Shown here piece after piece: positions 34,026 through 45,522 of a stretch of 64,000 nt of DNA. Under the pieces are notes generated by a model. It was given only the letters and a program-made list of their open reading frames with translations. It ran no database searches and was not told the DNA's origin. A program made the translations under genes and the position numbers. Every line of letters starts with the position of its first letter. The stretch's first letter is position 1. The DNA is taken from positions 713,501 to 777,500 of the forward strand of contig JASPKZ010004568.1 in the NCBI GenBank assembly GCA_030220185.1, given 5' to 3'. Source of the stretch: Diploptera punctata. Its lineage: Eukaryota; Arthropoda; Insecta; Blattodea; Blaberidae.

Positions 34026-34882
34026 CAGGGTGTCCACAAAGTTCTGCTACCAAAAGAATGTAACTTAGCTCTTAAATTATTTTAGATAGAGTCATGCGGC
34101 GATTTGCAACGTATTCTGCTTCTCCCAAAGTTTTGTTTGCATTTGTTGCAGATTGTGATTTAAAGGACAATGAAGACACCATATGAAAAGATCCAATGTG
34201 TATGGTGGTATGCTGAGTCTGGTAAATCACCAGTACCCCAATATCCTAACGTTATGGCGGTTAACATGTCTAGACACAAAGAAAGTCGCTTCATCAGGGA
34301 ACATCACCTTCTCTAGGTACTCATTGTATTCTTCAATTGCGTTCAGCATGGAATCAGGAAATTCAGCATGCCGAGGGACGTCAGTTGACAGCAACGCTTC
34401 CATAATTTGCACTTTATATGCCTGAAGAAGTAGCCGCTTATGGAGGACTGTTTGAATGGTTGATTTCGATAAATGCAGTTCCCGTGAAGCACGAAGAACC
34501 GATTTTTGAGACCTCAGTTGAAATGCAAGTTGCAAATTGTCGATCGTTTCTTGGTTCACACTTGGTCGTCCACTCCGTGTCGCAAGTTCATTACACTGTC
34601 AGTCGCTAGTAATTTCTCAGTCTATCTACTTATGGATGATTTGGATGGAGGATCTCTTCCAATTTGCCGGCAGAAATTTCAGTGAGGAGTTACTGGTGAC
34701 TTACCAGACTCAGTATACCTCTTCCTGCGGTGTCGTCATTGCCGTTTATAATAGCAATCTGCAATTAATGTAAACAAAACTTTGGGAGGCGTGAAATACG
34801 TTGCAGAAAATCACATGTCTCTATCTCAAATAGTTTACGAACTAAGTTACATTTCCGGTACCAGGACTTTGTGGACATTCTG
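34026..34882 (-). mobile_element. Internally deleted Tc1/mariner-type element with long inverted repeats
   Basis: 857 bases between TA dinucleotides (34024-34025 and 34883-34884). The ends are inverted repeats of about 130 bases (34026-34157 and 34752-34882; starts cagggtgtccacaaagt, ends actttgtggacattctg), roughly three-quarters identical. Shared inner blocks are atgtaactta, gatagag, tgcaacgtat and cccaaagttttgttt. Only the first part of a transposase remains inside, so this is a non-autonomous derivative. Confidence 0.82.
34227..34559 (-). pseudogene. Transposase N-terminal remnant
   Basis: A 110-codon minus-strand frame begins MNQETIDNLQLAFQLRSQKS. Next is a helix-turn-helix (VLRASRELHLSKSTIQTVLH) and a linker. 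It ends in the first DDE block: KVMFPDEATFFVSRHVNRHN, with the family's first catalytic Asp in FPDEATF, then VRILGYW. The rest of the catalytic domain (second Asp and Glu) is absent because the element has an internal deletion. Similar proteins are common in insect Tc1/mariner-group transposons (from memory). It could still bind the element's ends, but that is speculative. Confidence 0.7.
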
Positions 34883-34884
34883 TA

Positions 34885-36165
34885 TAACTCGAAATTTACT
34901 TGCCGTTGAGTTAAATACTCAGTGTCACAGGTAGATAAAGTCCTCGCTAGGCAATATAGTCTCCATGTTCACTAGTAATAACTTGCCGTACACTTGAAGT
35001 CTAAGATATCGTATGTATAAAATGTGAATGAGTGCAACCAAGAGTTATTCCCGTGTCGACATTAGTAATATGAAAACATTTATCTCAGTCATCTATGTAA
35101 AAAATATGATTTTTATAATAATAAGACCTGTAATATATACATTTATTTTTCTGTCGCACTACAGCCCCAACCTTCCCCAATATTTCTCTTACATTCTTCC
35201 CTGTGCCTTGTCACCGTCTTCCCATTCCTTACTTCCAGATATTTAGTAGTGACTACATATGCTATGGCCTCCCATCGTCATAACGATCTTCCCACTATCC
35301 TTCTTCCTCTTGAGTGCCTGAATGACTTTATTGGTCGTAGCTGTTAATCTACCCTTACCATGATCAGCTCATTACAGTCTTAACATTTGATATTCGGGTT
35401 CTGTAAATAGCTATCTCAATTTTCTTCATTCACTCAAATTATCCGATTTCCGTCATCATTAATAAGTTTTCCTAGGTATCTTCCTTTCGAATATACCTAT
35501 TAATTTGATAAAATATTGGGAAAAGTCGAGGATTCGAATTCATATATTAGTGTAAGTCGTATTACTGTTTTATAAATAAGATTATTTATGACACGCGAAG
35601 GATATTCTTACATTTTAAAATCGGACGCAATGCAAAAAAAAAAAAAAAACGTTCTAATGGCCATTTGAATTTTTCTTTTATACCTCTATCATCTCATTGT
35701 AATTCAAGGTTACGAGTATTCCTATGAATATAAAATCTTGTGCAAATTTCAATTGTTGTCCTTCAGGCTATAAATTATACTACGGAACTTATACCTATAT
35801 CAAAACAAATTAAAAAGCAATTTAAGCACAGCTGACAATATTTGACAGATGAAGCAACGAATTGGTTTCATTTTATAGTTGAAGTAAGCCCTATATACTA
35901 ATTTATAGTGTTTTTTTTCGATATAGCTTTCTTTAATGGAGAACCACAGTAAATGATTTGATTATAAATGGTTGTAGCTGATTATAATAAACGATTTGTT
36001 ACGTGTAAAAATTGTTAACAAATCTCATGTTACTACCATCGGTTGTGCTCGATGTGATGACCAACCACGATTGTGTATTATCGTCCGACAGCGCAGTATC
36101 CACGGAAGTGGACTCCTTATGAAATGAGTGAAGGATATATCTTGCAATCCATACTTCTACAGGGG
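34885..36165. other. Unassigned DNA
   Basis: About 1.3 kb. There is a poly-A run at about 35634-35650. No gene or repeat recognised. Confidence 0.4.
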
Positions 36166-37290
36166 CTTTTGTGGCTGGAAATAATTTTTAATAAAACTAA
36201 ATATTAGTCCATACATGGAAATTCGTTATATTTTGGAAATGAACAGCAATTAAAGAAGAGAGAAATTTTGAAATATAAAATGGCTGAATTCAAATAACTT
36301 GGAACAATAATTACAGACAGGAATGATATGTAGAAATAAATTAAACCTAGGCTTAATTCACTAAATGCATGGTATTACGAATTACAAAGATTCATGTCAT
36401 CCCAATTTTCTCTCAAAAAAGTTGAATGAAAATATGTAAAACTGTAATTCTCCCAGTTTTATTATTTGGATTGAGAAAAAAGTTCTTAGAAAAATGATTG
36501 GACCAAAGAGAGGCGAACGGTAAATTGAGAAGGTTACACAGCAGTCACTTACATGATATTTATTGGAAACCAGATGTAATAAGAATAGTTAAATATGGAA
36601 GATTGCGATGATCAGGATACGTGGAACGAATGGGAAATAATAGGTGGACATAGAAACTTATTTGAAAACCAAATGAAACGCGCCGAATAAATATCCCAAG
36701 AAATATGTGGATAAGTAACATTAAACATGATTTAAGGGAGGCCTATTAGATTTTCGAAAGCATTTCATCATCCACCACCGGCTTGCTAGATCTGAAGTTG
36801 CATCACTGGAGCCCCTTTAGCACATCAACCTGGTGCACAGGTCCAAAAATAAACCTGAAGCGCGCTTACCACCTCCCACGATATGGACGCGGGGGCAGAC
36901 TTTGGGAGTCATAGAAAAAAGTAGACATAAGTGGTGTGGACATTTAAAAAGAATGGAAAAGGAAATACTATCACAAAGACCCTTAAATCTCAAGATGCAA
37001 GGAAAACGACCACGAGGTAGACCACGAGAAAGTGAAGAAAAGTTTACAAGAGAGAGGATACGACTGGGATGAACTAAAAAGAAACAAAGCACGGGAAGAT
37101 AGAGATGGTTGGAGGCACATTAGGAATCGACCTTCCTAAAGGAGGAAACGATAAGTGGACGATGATAATTTAAGGAAATTGAATATAGGAAATGAATGGA
37201 AAATATTTTCTCAAAATATGTCTATTTGGAGAACTAATGTCCGCATATGTGTTAAACTCCATGTTTGATAGTGTCATTTAGTTAGGCCTA
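36166..37290 (+). mobile_element. LINE-A copy f, degenerate, split by another LINE fragment
   Basis: LINE-A text runs from the post-catalytic block (ataaaactaaatattagtc near 36193, compare KTKYMV) through AEFK-LGTIIT near 36290 and GPKRG-ER near 36510 to about 36740. It resumes at about 37167 (taaggaaattgaatatagga) and ends near 37290. Frames are ruined throughout. The interruption is a different LINE's 3' end. Confidence 0.75.
36739..37166 (+). mobile_element. LINE-C 3' fragment nested in LINE-A copy f
   Basis: A frame at 36833-37072 reads TLGVIEKSRHKWCGHLKRME, then GKRPRGRPRESEEKF; after a frameshift it continues DWDELKRNKAREDRDGW and ends at RNRPS. This is the C-terminal tail of an endonuclease-reverse transcriptase LINE distinct from LINE-A. 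A short direct repeat (atttaaggg at 36730; aatttaagga at 37167) may be its target duplication. The left boundary is uncertain by 20-30 bases. Confidence 0.65.
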
Positions 37291-37659
37291 TACATTAATG
37301 TAAGACCATTATTTTCCTAAAAGTGTTTTGTCATTTTGACTACTGATCCCACAGTACAGTTAGTTTTTGAGAATGGAAGTTTTGGATAGGAATTCCTTTT
37401 CAGGAGAATTGCTTGTAATAAAGTACCAAATGATTACGGATTCACTGAAAGTTCTGAAATGACAAACTGACATTCTAACTCTATCATAACTAATTCAAAC
37501 ACATTTTTGTAAAGATAAACTACTCATTTTTAGAAAACTTTATAATAAAATAATCACATATGAGAGTTGGGTGTAGATGTACATCATATACAAAACTACC
37601 AGAACAATAGGAAAGTCCATCTTCTACGAATGCCATCTCACAGATCACAGAATTCCAAT
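37291..37659. other. Unassigned DNA
   Basis: About 370 bases; it may include the eroded upstream part of the next LINE fragment. Confidence 0.35.
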
Positions 37660-37797
37660 AGCAATGCTTCGTTACTATCCATAAGGCAAAAGGTCGCTGG
37701 GACGATAAAAAAAAGCGCTGTGGAGAATTCCTCTTGGAGACCATAAGAAGCTACATGGCTTAATACTTGCATGGATGATGATGATGATGATGATGAC
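37660..37797 (+). mobile_element. GAT-tailed LINE 3' fragment
   Basis: It reads ttactatccataaggcaaaa, then ggtcgctgggacgataaaaa (compare G-R-P-K-K-R-W codons), then cttggagaccataagaagc, and ends in (GAT)n at 37774-37797. Organisation is the same as the 3' end at 56280-56402. Confidence 0.5.
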
Positions 37798-38227
37798 TTA
37801 TTGTACGGGTATGAACTTATTATTTTTCTCCAAATAATTTCTATTTGATATCTATTGATATCCTGAGATGTAATACCTTACTTTCCTACAACATGTATCC
37901 TCAGGGCGATGTACTTAACACACGTCACTCGCTGATATCTATAGGAAAATAAGCGTAACTAAATTAACCTGCTTACGATACTTCCCACTAGGGTAGCACC
38001 TGTATCTCCCAACGGGACGAACGGGGTCAATCATGATAGTAAATTATGCTGTAATATTTTACTCTTGGGTCGATTTGTAAGACTGAAAACGGACACAACC
38101 AGTTAATACTATGTATACGTACTTACTTGATCATTTACATGTCTAAATTCTCTGCGTAAAAAGCAGAAGTTATAAATTGAATGATTTCATATGTGCAGAT
38201 TATCTGCAGAGATTTGTTAATAATAAT
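37798..38227. other. Unassigned DNA
   Basis: About 430 bases, nothing recognised. Confidence 0.4.
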
Positions 38228-38392
38228 CATCATGATAATAGTATTAATAATAATAATAATAATAAAAATAATAATAATAGTAGCCTAATAATAATAATAA
38301 AATAATAATAATAGTAGCCTAACAACAATAATAATAATAAAAATAATAATAATAACAATAACAATAATAATAATATTATTATTACTATTATT
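38228..38392. repeat. (TAA)n microsatellite, imperfect, ending in (TTA)n
   Basis: Mostly taa/aat triplets with interruptions such as tagcctaa (twice), then a switch to att triplets at about 38372. Confidence 0.9.
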
Positions 38393-38401
38393 TTTCTCTA
38401 T

Positions 38402-38458
38402 TCCGCGCGGCCATGAACCTACGGGTTCGATAGTGCCAGTGAGTAAGTAAGTAAGTTA
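38402..38458 (+). mobile_element. LINE-A copy g, only the last ~57 bases
   Basis: ccgcgcggccatgaacctac, then gggttcgatagtgccagtga and gtaagtaagtaag are identical to the very 3' end of copies c and e. Nothing upstream matches LINE-A, so reverse transcription stopped almost at once. Confidence 0.85.
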
Positions 38459-40540
38459 AGAATTAAACTGGTTTAATATTACGCAAAGCTCCCTGTGTAC
38501 ATTACTTTGGAAACCCTGTACTGTGGACGGAATGTATAGTACGGTAATCAAATACGTGAAGAGTGTTTAAATATCCGGGGAATGAACTGTTACTAATGTA
38601 TTTCAAGGCAATATGGCGTGTCCGTTGGCAGTAGAAAATAACGTTAAAAAAGGTTACAGGGATATAAACGGCGTTCTATATAAAATATGAGATACAAAAC
38701 CGGCAGAATTTCTCACAAACGCCTGTCGCGGATTTAATTAATGTTGAGATTTAGGATTTTATTTTTGGGCCCTAGCACACCCCTTCCCTCTAAAGTTGTC
38801 GTTTACTCTAGCGAAACCTATGTGGTTATGTGACAATAAAATAGCTATAAACCTGGAAACAATGACCGAGGGTGGAAGCAATAATACGTGTTCATCCCAG
38901 CGTTATTTTACTAGGGGTTGAAGTGATAGTGGTTCAAGGCCAGTCACCCCTTCATGTGTGCATGGCAAAGTTTGTCATAGGACTAAAAGCAAATTAAAAG
39001 TCGGTGTAATGCCATGCTTTTTTCTCTGTTTGGGTTGAAATGCATCCAGTGTAGGCAACCTGATTTACAAAAAATTCTCTGAAATCAAGACATCAAGTAG
39101 AATGTGCTTTTACAATTATATGCTAGCACGTAATTATATCGTGGCCTACAATATATAAAATCACTGACAAATAGCTCTAACAGATATTTTGATACCTTCC
39201 ATTCGTTTAGAAACTAATAACGAATTTAGTAACTGAAAGTAGAAGTAAAATAAAATCTTTTAAAATTAAAAATTAATGATGAATATTTAACATATATATA
39301 TTTAATTTATTGATATATTGTGATGTTTTTGGGCGCCAAAAGATCAAAGCTATTAGTGCCCTTTCAGAGTTATGAAATAATTTACGGTAATGGATAAAAA
39401 GTCTAATTAATTAAAACCTGAATAAAAACTTAAATGGAATAAAATGCAAAACACTTTTAAGTAAGTCAACATATTTTATCAGATGTTTTATCAGATGTTT
39501 TCCCTTTCTCACTATTACATTTTTTTAAATTTAACTTCTACTACTATTACTACTACTACTATTGCTACGTGATGATGACCACCATCATCCAACCGCATTG
39601 CCTATTTCATAGGTAATATCCCGTCATTAAACAAATAATCAATTTTCTTTTTAAATATTAAATTATAAAAAACTGAAGACTTTAATTTTAATACATACAT
39701 AAACTTCATATATTCCAAAAGTACTAAAAAATGACGAAACGCAGTATTATACAAGGAATCCATTTTAAGATGAATCCTCTCATCAATCTGCCGCCGCGAC
39801 TAACCTGCTGAAATTTCTCTAAATATAACACAAATAAAATCTCATATAAGTAAAATCTTAAATAAATGGTGAGTAATCAGCCTGTATATGTAGGCCTATT
39901 ATTATAATAAGCTAATTAGTTGAGTTATTTGTATTGTGTAGCTTCTAACTATTTTCATTTGCCGGTAGTAACGGAACACGCTCCCCACCGGGTGCAATCA
40001 CAATAGCGGGAAAAGTGAGAGCCGCTGCAACGCTGTAAAAAAGGTTTCCGCTTAAAATGGATTCCCTGTACTACGGTGCAATTAACATCATATAAAAGCT
40101 TCTCTAGTGCAATTTGCAGAAACTTTAACATCTCAGTTTCTGAAAGATCTTTCCCGGTTTTCACATCTAGTACACAATTAATAATACTGTAATAATTTGT
40201 GCAAAAATATAAAGTGTTTTATGGTAGGCAGTACTTTATTTAAAGACGCTCTTCAACAGTTATCATAAATGTTTACAATTCAAAGCTCGGTTCCAAAAGC
40301 TGACATATGTAGATCGTAGATTTTTAATTTTGTGCTTGAATTACTATCACATGAGAACCTCATACGCGTATTTCGGAACCCACAATCAGTAACGTAAAGC
40401 TTCTGATCAGATGTCATAGATTTACGGCAGTGAAAGAAATTCAAGGCTGAAGGAAGAGACCATTAATACAATTTTTAACAGCCAGGTTTCAATGTGACTC
40501 TATCTGAGGTATTATAGAGCGTCGCTTTAAATTTTATCTG
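38459..40540. other. Unassigned DNA
   Basis: About 2.1 kb. An inverted pair of about 25 bases (acaaggaatccattttaag near 39750; cttaaaatggattccctgta near 40052) encloses 300 bases that include a 69-codon minus-strand frame (40164-39955) with no recognised motif. It might be an old foldback element. Confidence 0.35.
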
Positions 40541-41212
40541 TTGTGGTTTCTTATTTTGAAATTTTGAGCAAGTGGCTGAATTCAAATACCTAGGAACATA
40601 ATCGCAAATAGGAATGAGGTGCAAAAATAAATTAAACATAGGCTCAATTCTGGAAATGTCTGCTATTATCCATTACAGCGGCTCTTCACGTCCCAACTGC
40701 TTTCTAAAAACGTTGAACTGAAAATATATAAAACTATTATTCTACCTGTTGTATTATATGGATGCGAAACATGGCCTCTTACTTTAAGGGGAGAAAGGAG
40801 ATTACGAATATTAGAGAATAAAGTTCTTAGGAACATTTTTGGACCAAAGAGAGATGAACGGACAGGCGAATGGTGAAGACTACTTAACAGTGAACTACAT
40901 TGTCTTTATAGGAAGCCAGATATAATAAGAACAATTAAGTCTCGTAGTTTGCGATGGGCAGGACATGTGGCACAAATGGGGAATAAAAGACGGGTATGGA
41001 AGGTTCTTGTAGGAAAACCAGAAAGAAAACGCCTAGTTGGTAGACCAAGAATAAGGTGGGAGAATAACATTAACTATGATGTGAGGGAAGTATATTATAC
41101 AGGAAATAATTGGAAAACAATAGCTCAGGATAGGGATGTATGGATAGCTTATATCCGCGCGGTTCAATAGTGCCAGTGAGTTAGTAAGTCAGTTAGTTTG
41201 TGGTTTCTTATT
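40541..41212 (+). mobile_element. LINE-A copy h, 3' fragment with 15-bp target duplication
   Basis: The element 40556-41197 lies between copies of ttgtggtttcttatt at 40541-40555 and 41198-41212. It starts at the EELAEFKYLGT region and runs through the C-terminal tail. The last open part (40949-41170) reads RWAGHVAQMGNKRRVWKVLV, then GRPRIRWENNINYD. Stops and indels upstream show decay. It ends ccagtgagttagtaagtc. Confidence 0.9.
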
Positions 41213-41734
41213 CAATGAAGAACATTTAATATTAATAAAATGCATAAAAAATTATCCGAACTTTCTGTTGAGGAAGGAACTGGTTCTCAAAGGCCTACAG
41301 TGTTTTAACTGTTGAGGAGACTGCAGGCTACCAGGTATTTAAAATTTATAATATTGTAAAAACTTAAACACTGAAACAGCATTTTTGCTTTTTTTTTTAA
41401 CCACAACACTATGTGAACCATCACCGCATTAATAGTCTTCTTCCAGAGTCTCCCTCCATCATTAATTCATCTCACGTCTTATTCTTTCAGTTTTTTAAAT
41501 CTTTCATCCCATCGTGTTTAGATCTTCCATTTGACGTTGATCTTCCTGTTGCTAATAACACTGGTCAACACGATATTTGTCTCATGAGTACCAATAGTTG
41601 GACTTGATTCAGTTTTTCATTGTGTTTTCAAATATATATTCGGAATTTCTCCATCACCCACAGTTTTTTTATTTTAATTACAATTAATGGATTTAAATAG
41701 TTAGTTTTAAAAAAACCTAGATTTAATCCCAAAA
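41213..41734. other. Unassigned DNA
   Basis: About 520 bases; the ORF 41413-41607 has no recognised motif. Confidence 0.4.
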
Positions 41735-42154
41735 AATCTTGGCGCAGTGAGCGATGAGCACGGGGAACACTTTCATCAGGAGATTTCAGCTATGGAGAAG
41801 AGATATCAAGGCAAACGGATTCCTAATATATTGGTAGATTATTAGTGGACCATCAAGAGATATGCTCCACAGGTGAAATATAGCAGAAAATCGTCATTTC
41901 TTACTCTCTGGGTAATTCCGAATGTTCGAATATTGTCTAGTTACGAACGTACAAAATATTTAAAAAAGGTGTTTCAAATTATAAATGCCTGTCTCTCGGA
42001 CACCTTGCGTGATGGAGAAAAACCGGTATCTTATTTGAATTCAGGAGAAATAATACTATCAGAATCACATATTTGTCTTTCTGAGACAAAAAAAAAGTTT
42101 ATTTTCTGTTGCTCAGTGGAACAAACCTTGTTTTTACCCATCATCAATATGTGA
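41735..42154 (+). pseudogene. Coding fragment of a multicopy protein family
   Basis: One frame reads NLGAVSDEHGEHFHQEISAM, then EKRYQGKRIPNILVDY, a TAG stop (41846-41848), then WTIKRYAPQVKYSRKSS and on to 42154. From memory, the block with SDEHGE-FHQ and MEKRYQGK recurs as fragments in many arthropod genomes and is likely part of a repeat-encoded protein of unknown class. After KYSRKSS the text is not familiar. The in-frame stop and lack of upstream sequence mark it as a dead fragment. Confidence 0.5.
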
Positions 42155-43008
42155 CCACTTCATCTGAGTCTGTTAATTTTGATGTATGTCATTATTTCGA
42201 GATAATTAGAGGAACTTCGAGTAATTTGGAACCCTGATTTGAATTTGTTGTTTTTCTTATTTTAGTTAAGGGATTGGAATGTTGTTTAATTACAGTTATA
42301 ATCATTAGTGTTGTAACTATGAAATAACATGATTATTTTATTCAAATATGGTATTATCTTCATAATTTATAATGTTTTTACATTACAAGAGAGGTCTACA
42401 TTAACTTTAATATTCGGAGAAAGTAGATCCCAGAATCCACCTTAGCTGTTAGTCTATTTTTAAGTTTATTTATTCTATTAATTTATTCAGACAGGAAAAG
42501 TTTTATCTGAAAGTATTTATAACTGATCATAATTAAGATGCGTTGATTTTTATTTAATGTTTTGAAATTTTTTTGTTAATTCACTTCATTCACACGTCAT
42601 TTAACCACAAAAAGCAACGGTCTTTGGGTTTACTAAAATTTCAAGGATATTAAATAAAATTAATTAAGTGAATGTTTTTACAGATAGCATCCTCATTGAT
42701 AAAATATACCTTATATTGTAAAGTGGACACAGAGGGTCCATATTAACCGAATTCCTTTGTTGTGTTTAATTATTTTATACAGCCACAATGTCACGTAATA
42801 TCACAGTAAACCCGTCAGTATATTAAAACAGCATCTACATATTATAATATATTTATGAGTTATTTCCAACATTTATATATTCAATAGCAGATATTAAGAA
42901 ACGATTATTAGCTTTAAAAATGTTAAAGTGGTCATTTTCATAAATATCACAAATAAACAATTCCTCGCATAAATAAGAACAGACACTGGCCTTGAGCCCG
43001 TCAAAGTT
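42155..43008. other. Unassigned AT-rich DNA
   Basis: About 850 bases. The phrase agggtccatattaaccgaattcc near 42733 resembles the end of repeat R1. Confidence 0.4.
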
Positions 43009-43116
43009 GATGAGGGGAAGAAGTTAAATATTATTCTGTTCGAGGGCAGCACCAATTAAAGAAAACATTAATAGGGTCCACTCAAACTGAAGGGTTCACA
43101 TTACCGGAACTTCCCC
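43009..43116. repeat. Unclassified interspersed repeat R1, second copy
   Basis: Counterpart of 26872-26963: tgaggggaagaagtt, ttctgttcgagggcagcac and aatta, then two versions of the gggtccac-type ending (43074 and 43091). Confidence 0.65.
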
Positions 43117-43275
43117 ATTTACATTTGTATAAGTTCATACATGCACAGAATTAGAATACTAAAATAATGTGATTTAATTTAAACATAACATACTTCATTG
43201 ACTATAGAACCCTGCCTGCTTAACATATTAACAGAAATATACAATTTCTAAAGTATGCACTCACAGCTTAATATT

Positions 43276-43321
43276 CCATTTATCAAAATTATTATTATTG
43301 CTATTATTATTATTATTATTA
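43276..43321. repeat. (ATT)n microsatellite, left of LINE-A copy e
   Basis: Triplet tract directly abutting the LINE 3' tail; a similar tract lies at the other end (45469-45522). Confidence 0.9.
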
Positions 43322-45468
43322 TTACTTACTTACTTACTCACTGGCACTATCGAACCCGTAGGTTCATGGCCGCGCGGACATAAGGTCTCCATACATCCCT
43401 ATCCTGAGCTAATGCTTTCCAATCATTTCCTGTATAATCTACTTCCCTCAAATCATAGTTAATGTTGTTCTCCCACCTCATTTTGGTCTACCAACTGGGC
43501 GTTTTCCTTCTGGCTTTCCTACAAGAAGTTTCCATGCACGTCTTTCATTCCCCATACGCGCAACATGTCCTGCCCATCGCAGTCTACGGGACTTAACTGT
43601 TCTTATTATATCTGGCTTCCTATAAAGACCATGTAGTTCATTGTTATGTAGTCTTCTCCATTCACCTGTCTGTTCATCTCTCTTTGGTCCAAAAATTTCC
43701 TAAGAACTTTATTCTCAAATACTCGTAATCTCCTTTCCTCCCTTAAAGTAAGAGTCCATGTTTCGCACCCATATAATATAACTGGTAGAATAATAGTTTT
43801 ATATATTTTCAGTTTAACGTTTTTTGAAAGGAGTTGGGACATCAAAAGTCTCTGCAATGCATAATAGCATGCATTTCCAGAATTGAGCCTATGTTTAATT
43901 TCTTTGTGCATCTCATTCCTATTTGTGATTATTGTTCCTAGGTATTTGAATTCAGCCAATTCCTCAAAATTTCCCTCATTTGTCATTAGCTGTCCATTTC
44001 CATTATATAATGTATTTCTACGTGTGACCATATATTTAGTTTTACTGATATTTACTTCCAGTCCTAATTTCTTAGTGTTACTCAATAATGTGTGCGTGTT
44101 GGCCTTTAGTATCTCCTTGCTATCGGCCAGTAGTACCACATCATCAGCATAAACTAACAGCTTATTAATACCATTCAGTTGTAAGCCTTCCTTATTCTCT
44201 AAAGATTTAATGGCATGCTATAGTACAAAATTAAATAGCAGAGGAGATAGTGCATCTCCTTGCTTCAACCCATTCTGGATTTCAAACGTGTCTGAAAACT
44301 GTTTGCCTACACGCACCCTACTCGTTGAGCCATTTAGACACATTCGTATAAGTCTAACTAACTTTTTGGGAATTCCGAACTCCAGCAGGATACTATATAA
44401 CTTCTCCCTCTTAATTGAATCATATGCTTTTTTGAAGTCTACATATAGTTGATGTACAGTACCATTATATTCCCATTTCTTTTCTAAAATCTGTCTTATA
44501 CTAAAAATCTGATCTGTTGTAGACCTGTTTCTTCTAAATGCACATTGATGATCTCCTAGAATGTCATCAATATAGGGAGCAAGTCTGCTTACAAATATAT
44601 TTGTTAGAATTTTGTACGAAGTTGAAAGTAATGAGATGCCCCTATAGTTGTTGCAATCAGTTTTATCTCCTTTCTTATAAATTGGTACGATAATTGATTC
44701 CTTCCATTCATCTGGAAGAGCTTCTTTTTCCCAAATCATACTAAGCAACCAGCGTATCTTGTCCATCAATTTTTCTCCCCCTGATTTTATCAGTTCTGCT
44801 GGGATCTCATCTGAACCTGATGCTTTATACATCTTCAATTTTTCAATTGCCATTTCAACCTCTAATGCACTTGGCTCTGCGACTAGCATTTCTGCTGTCT
44901 GTAACTTATCCTCCTCAATGTCCTGTTCTGTATGTACATTTAATAGCTGATTAAAATAACTTTTCCATCTATTTAATATACTCTTGGAATCTGCAATCAT
45001 ATCCCCATTTTCATTCCGAATTATGTTTGTTCTAGCCTGAAACCCTTTCTTCTCTATACTAATTCCCTGATATAATTCTCTAATGTTCCTATTTTTTGCA
45101 TTCATTTCAAGATCATTAATCTTCTCTCTGAAATATTCCCTCTTTTTACTCTTTAGTAACTTGGTGGTTTCTCGTCTAACACTACCCAATTGCTCTAAAT
45201 TTACCTCATTTGGCTCATGTAACCATTTAATTTTTGCCAGCTTTCTTTTCTTTACAATGTCGGCACATTCCTCATCAAACCATTTCTTGTTTTGCCTCTT
45301 TTTTAAACAACCAATGCTTTCTGATGCTGACAATTTAATAGTATCTCTTATAGCCTCCCATTCTTTATTTATATCAGTTTCTTCTTCGTTTGCCACATTG
45401 TCATCTGAAGATTCCAGTACTTCAAATCTATTTGCAATTTTGATTTGGTATTCTTGCCGCATTTCATC
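43322..45468 (-). mobile_element. LINE-A copy e, best-preserved copy
   Basis: A minus-strand LINE with a (TAAG)n tail at 43322-43339. It runs to 45468, where it is truncated before the endonuclease. ATT/TTA triplets lie on both sides, so it appears inserted within a microsatellite that serves as target duplication. Its 5' break lies within tens of bases of the one in copy c. Confidence 0.92.
43606..45462 (-). pseudogene. LINE-A linker, reverse transcriptase and C-terminal tail, nearly intact
   Basis: The reading frame starts at MRQEYQIKIANRFEVLE (45462). The linker runs to about residue 150 (EVNLEQLGSVRRETTKLLKS). Reverse transcriptase follows: ASGSDEIPAELIKSGGEK, IIVPIYKKGDKTDCNNYRG, DDILGDHQCAFRRNRSTTDQ, YVDFKKAYDSIKREKLYSIL and LKQGDALSPLLFNFVL. 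A TAG stop at 44220-44218 replaces the GAG found in copy c. The same frame then continues with YADD (44151-44140), KTKYMVTRRNTL and EFKYLGTIITNR. A one-base loss near 43698 shifts the frame after VLRK; the tail (RPVGRP and so on) continues in another frame to about 43390. Only these two main lesions separate it from an open frame, apart from the missing 5' part. Confidence 0.92.
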
Positions 45469-45522
45469 ATTTATTATTATTATTATTAATTTATTATTAT
45501 TAAATTATTATATTATGCAGTG
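45469..45522. repeat. (TTA)n microsatellite, right of LINE-A copy e
   Basis: TTA/ATT triplets with an interruption, matching the tract at the other end of the LINE. Confidence 0.85.

Noticed and set aside
39955..40164. 69-codon Cys-containing minus-strand ORF as a gene
   Set aside because: It lies between a pair of inverted repeats and has no recognisable motif; chance or an old foldback is more likely.
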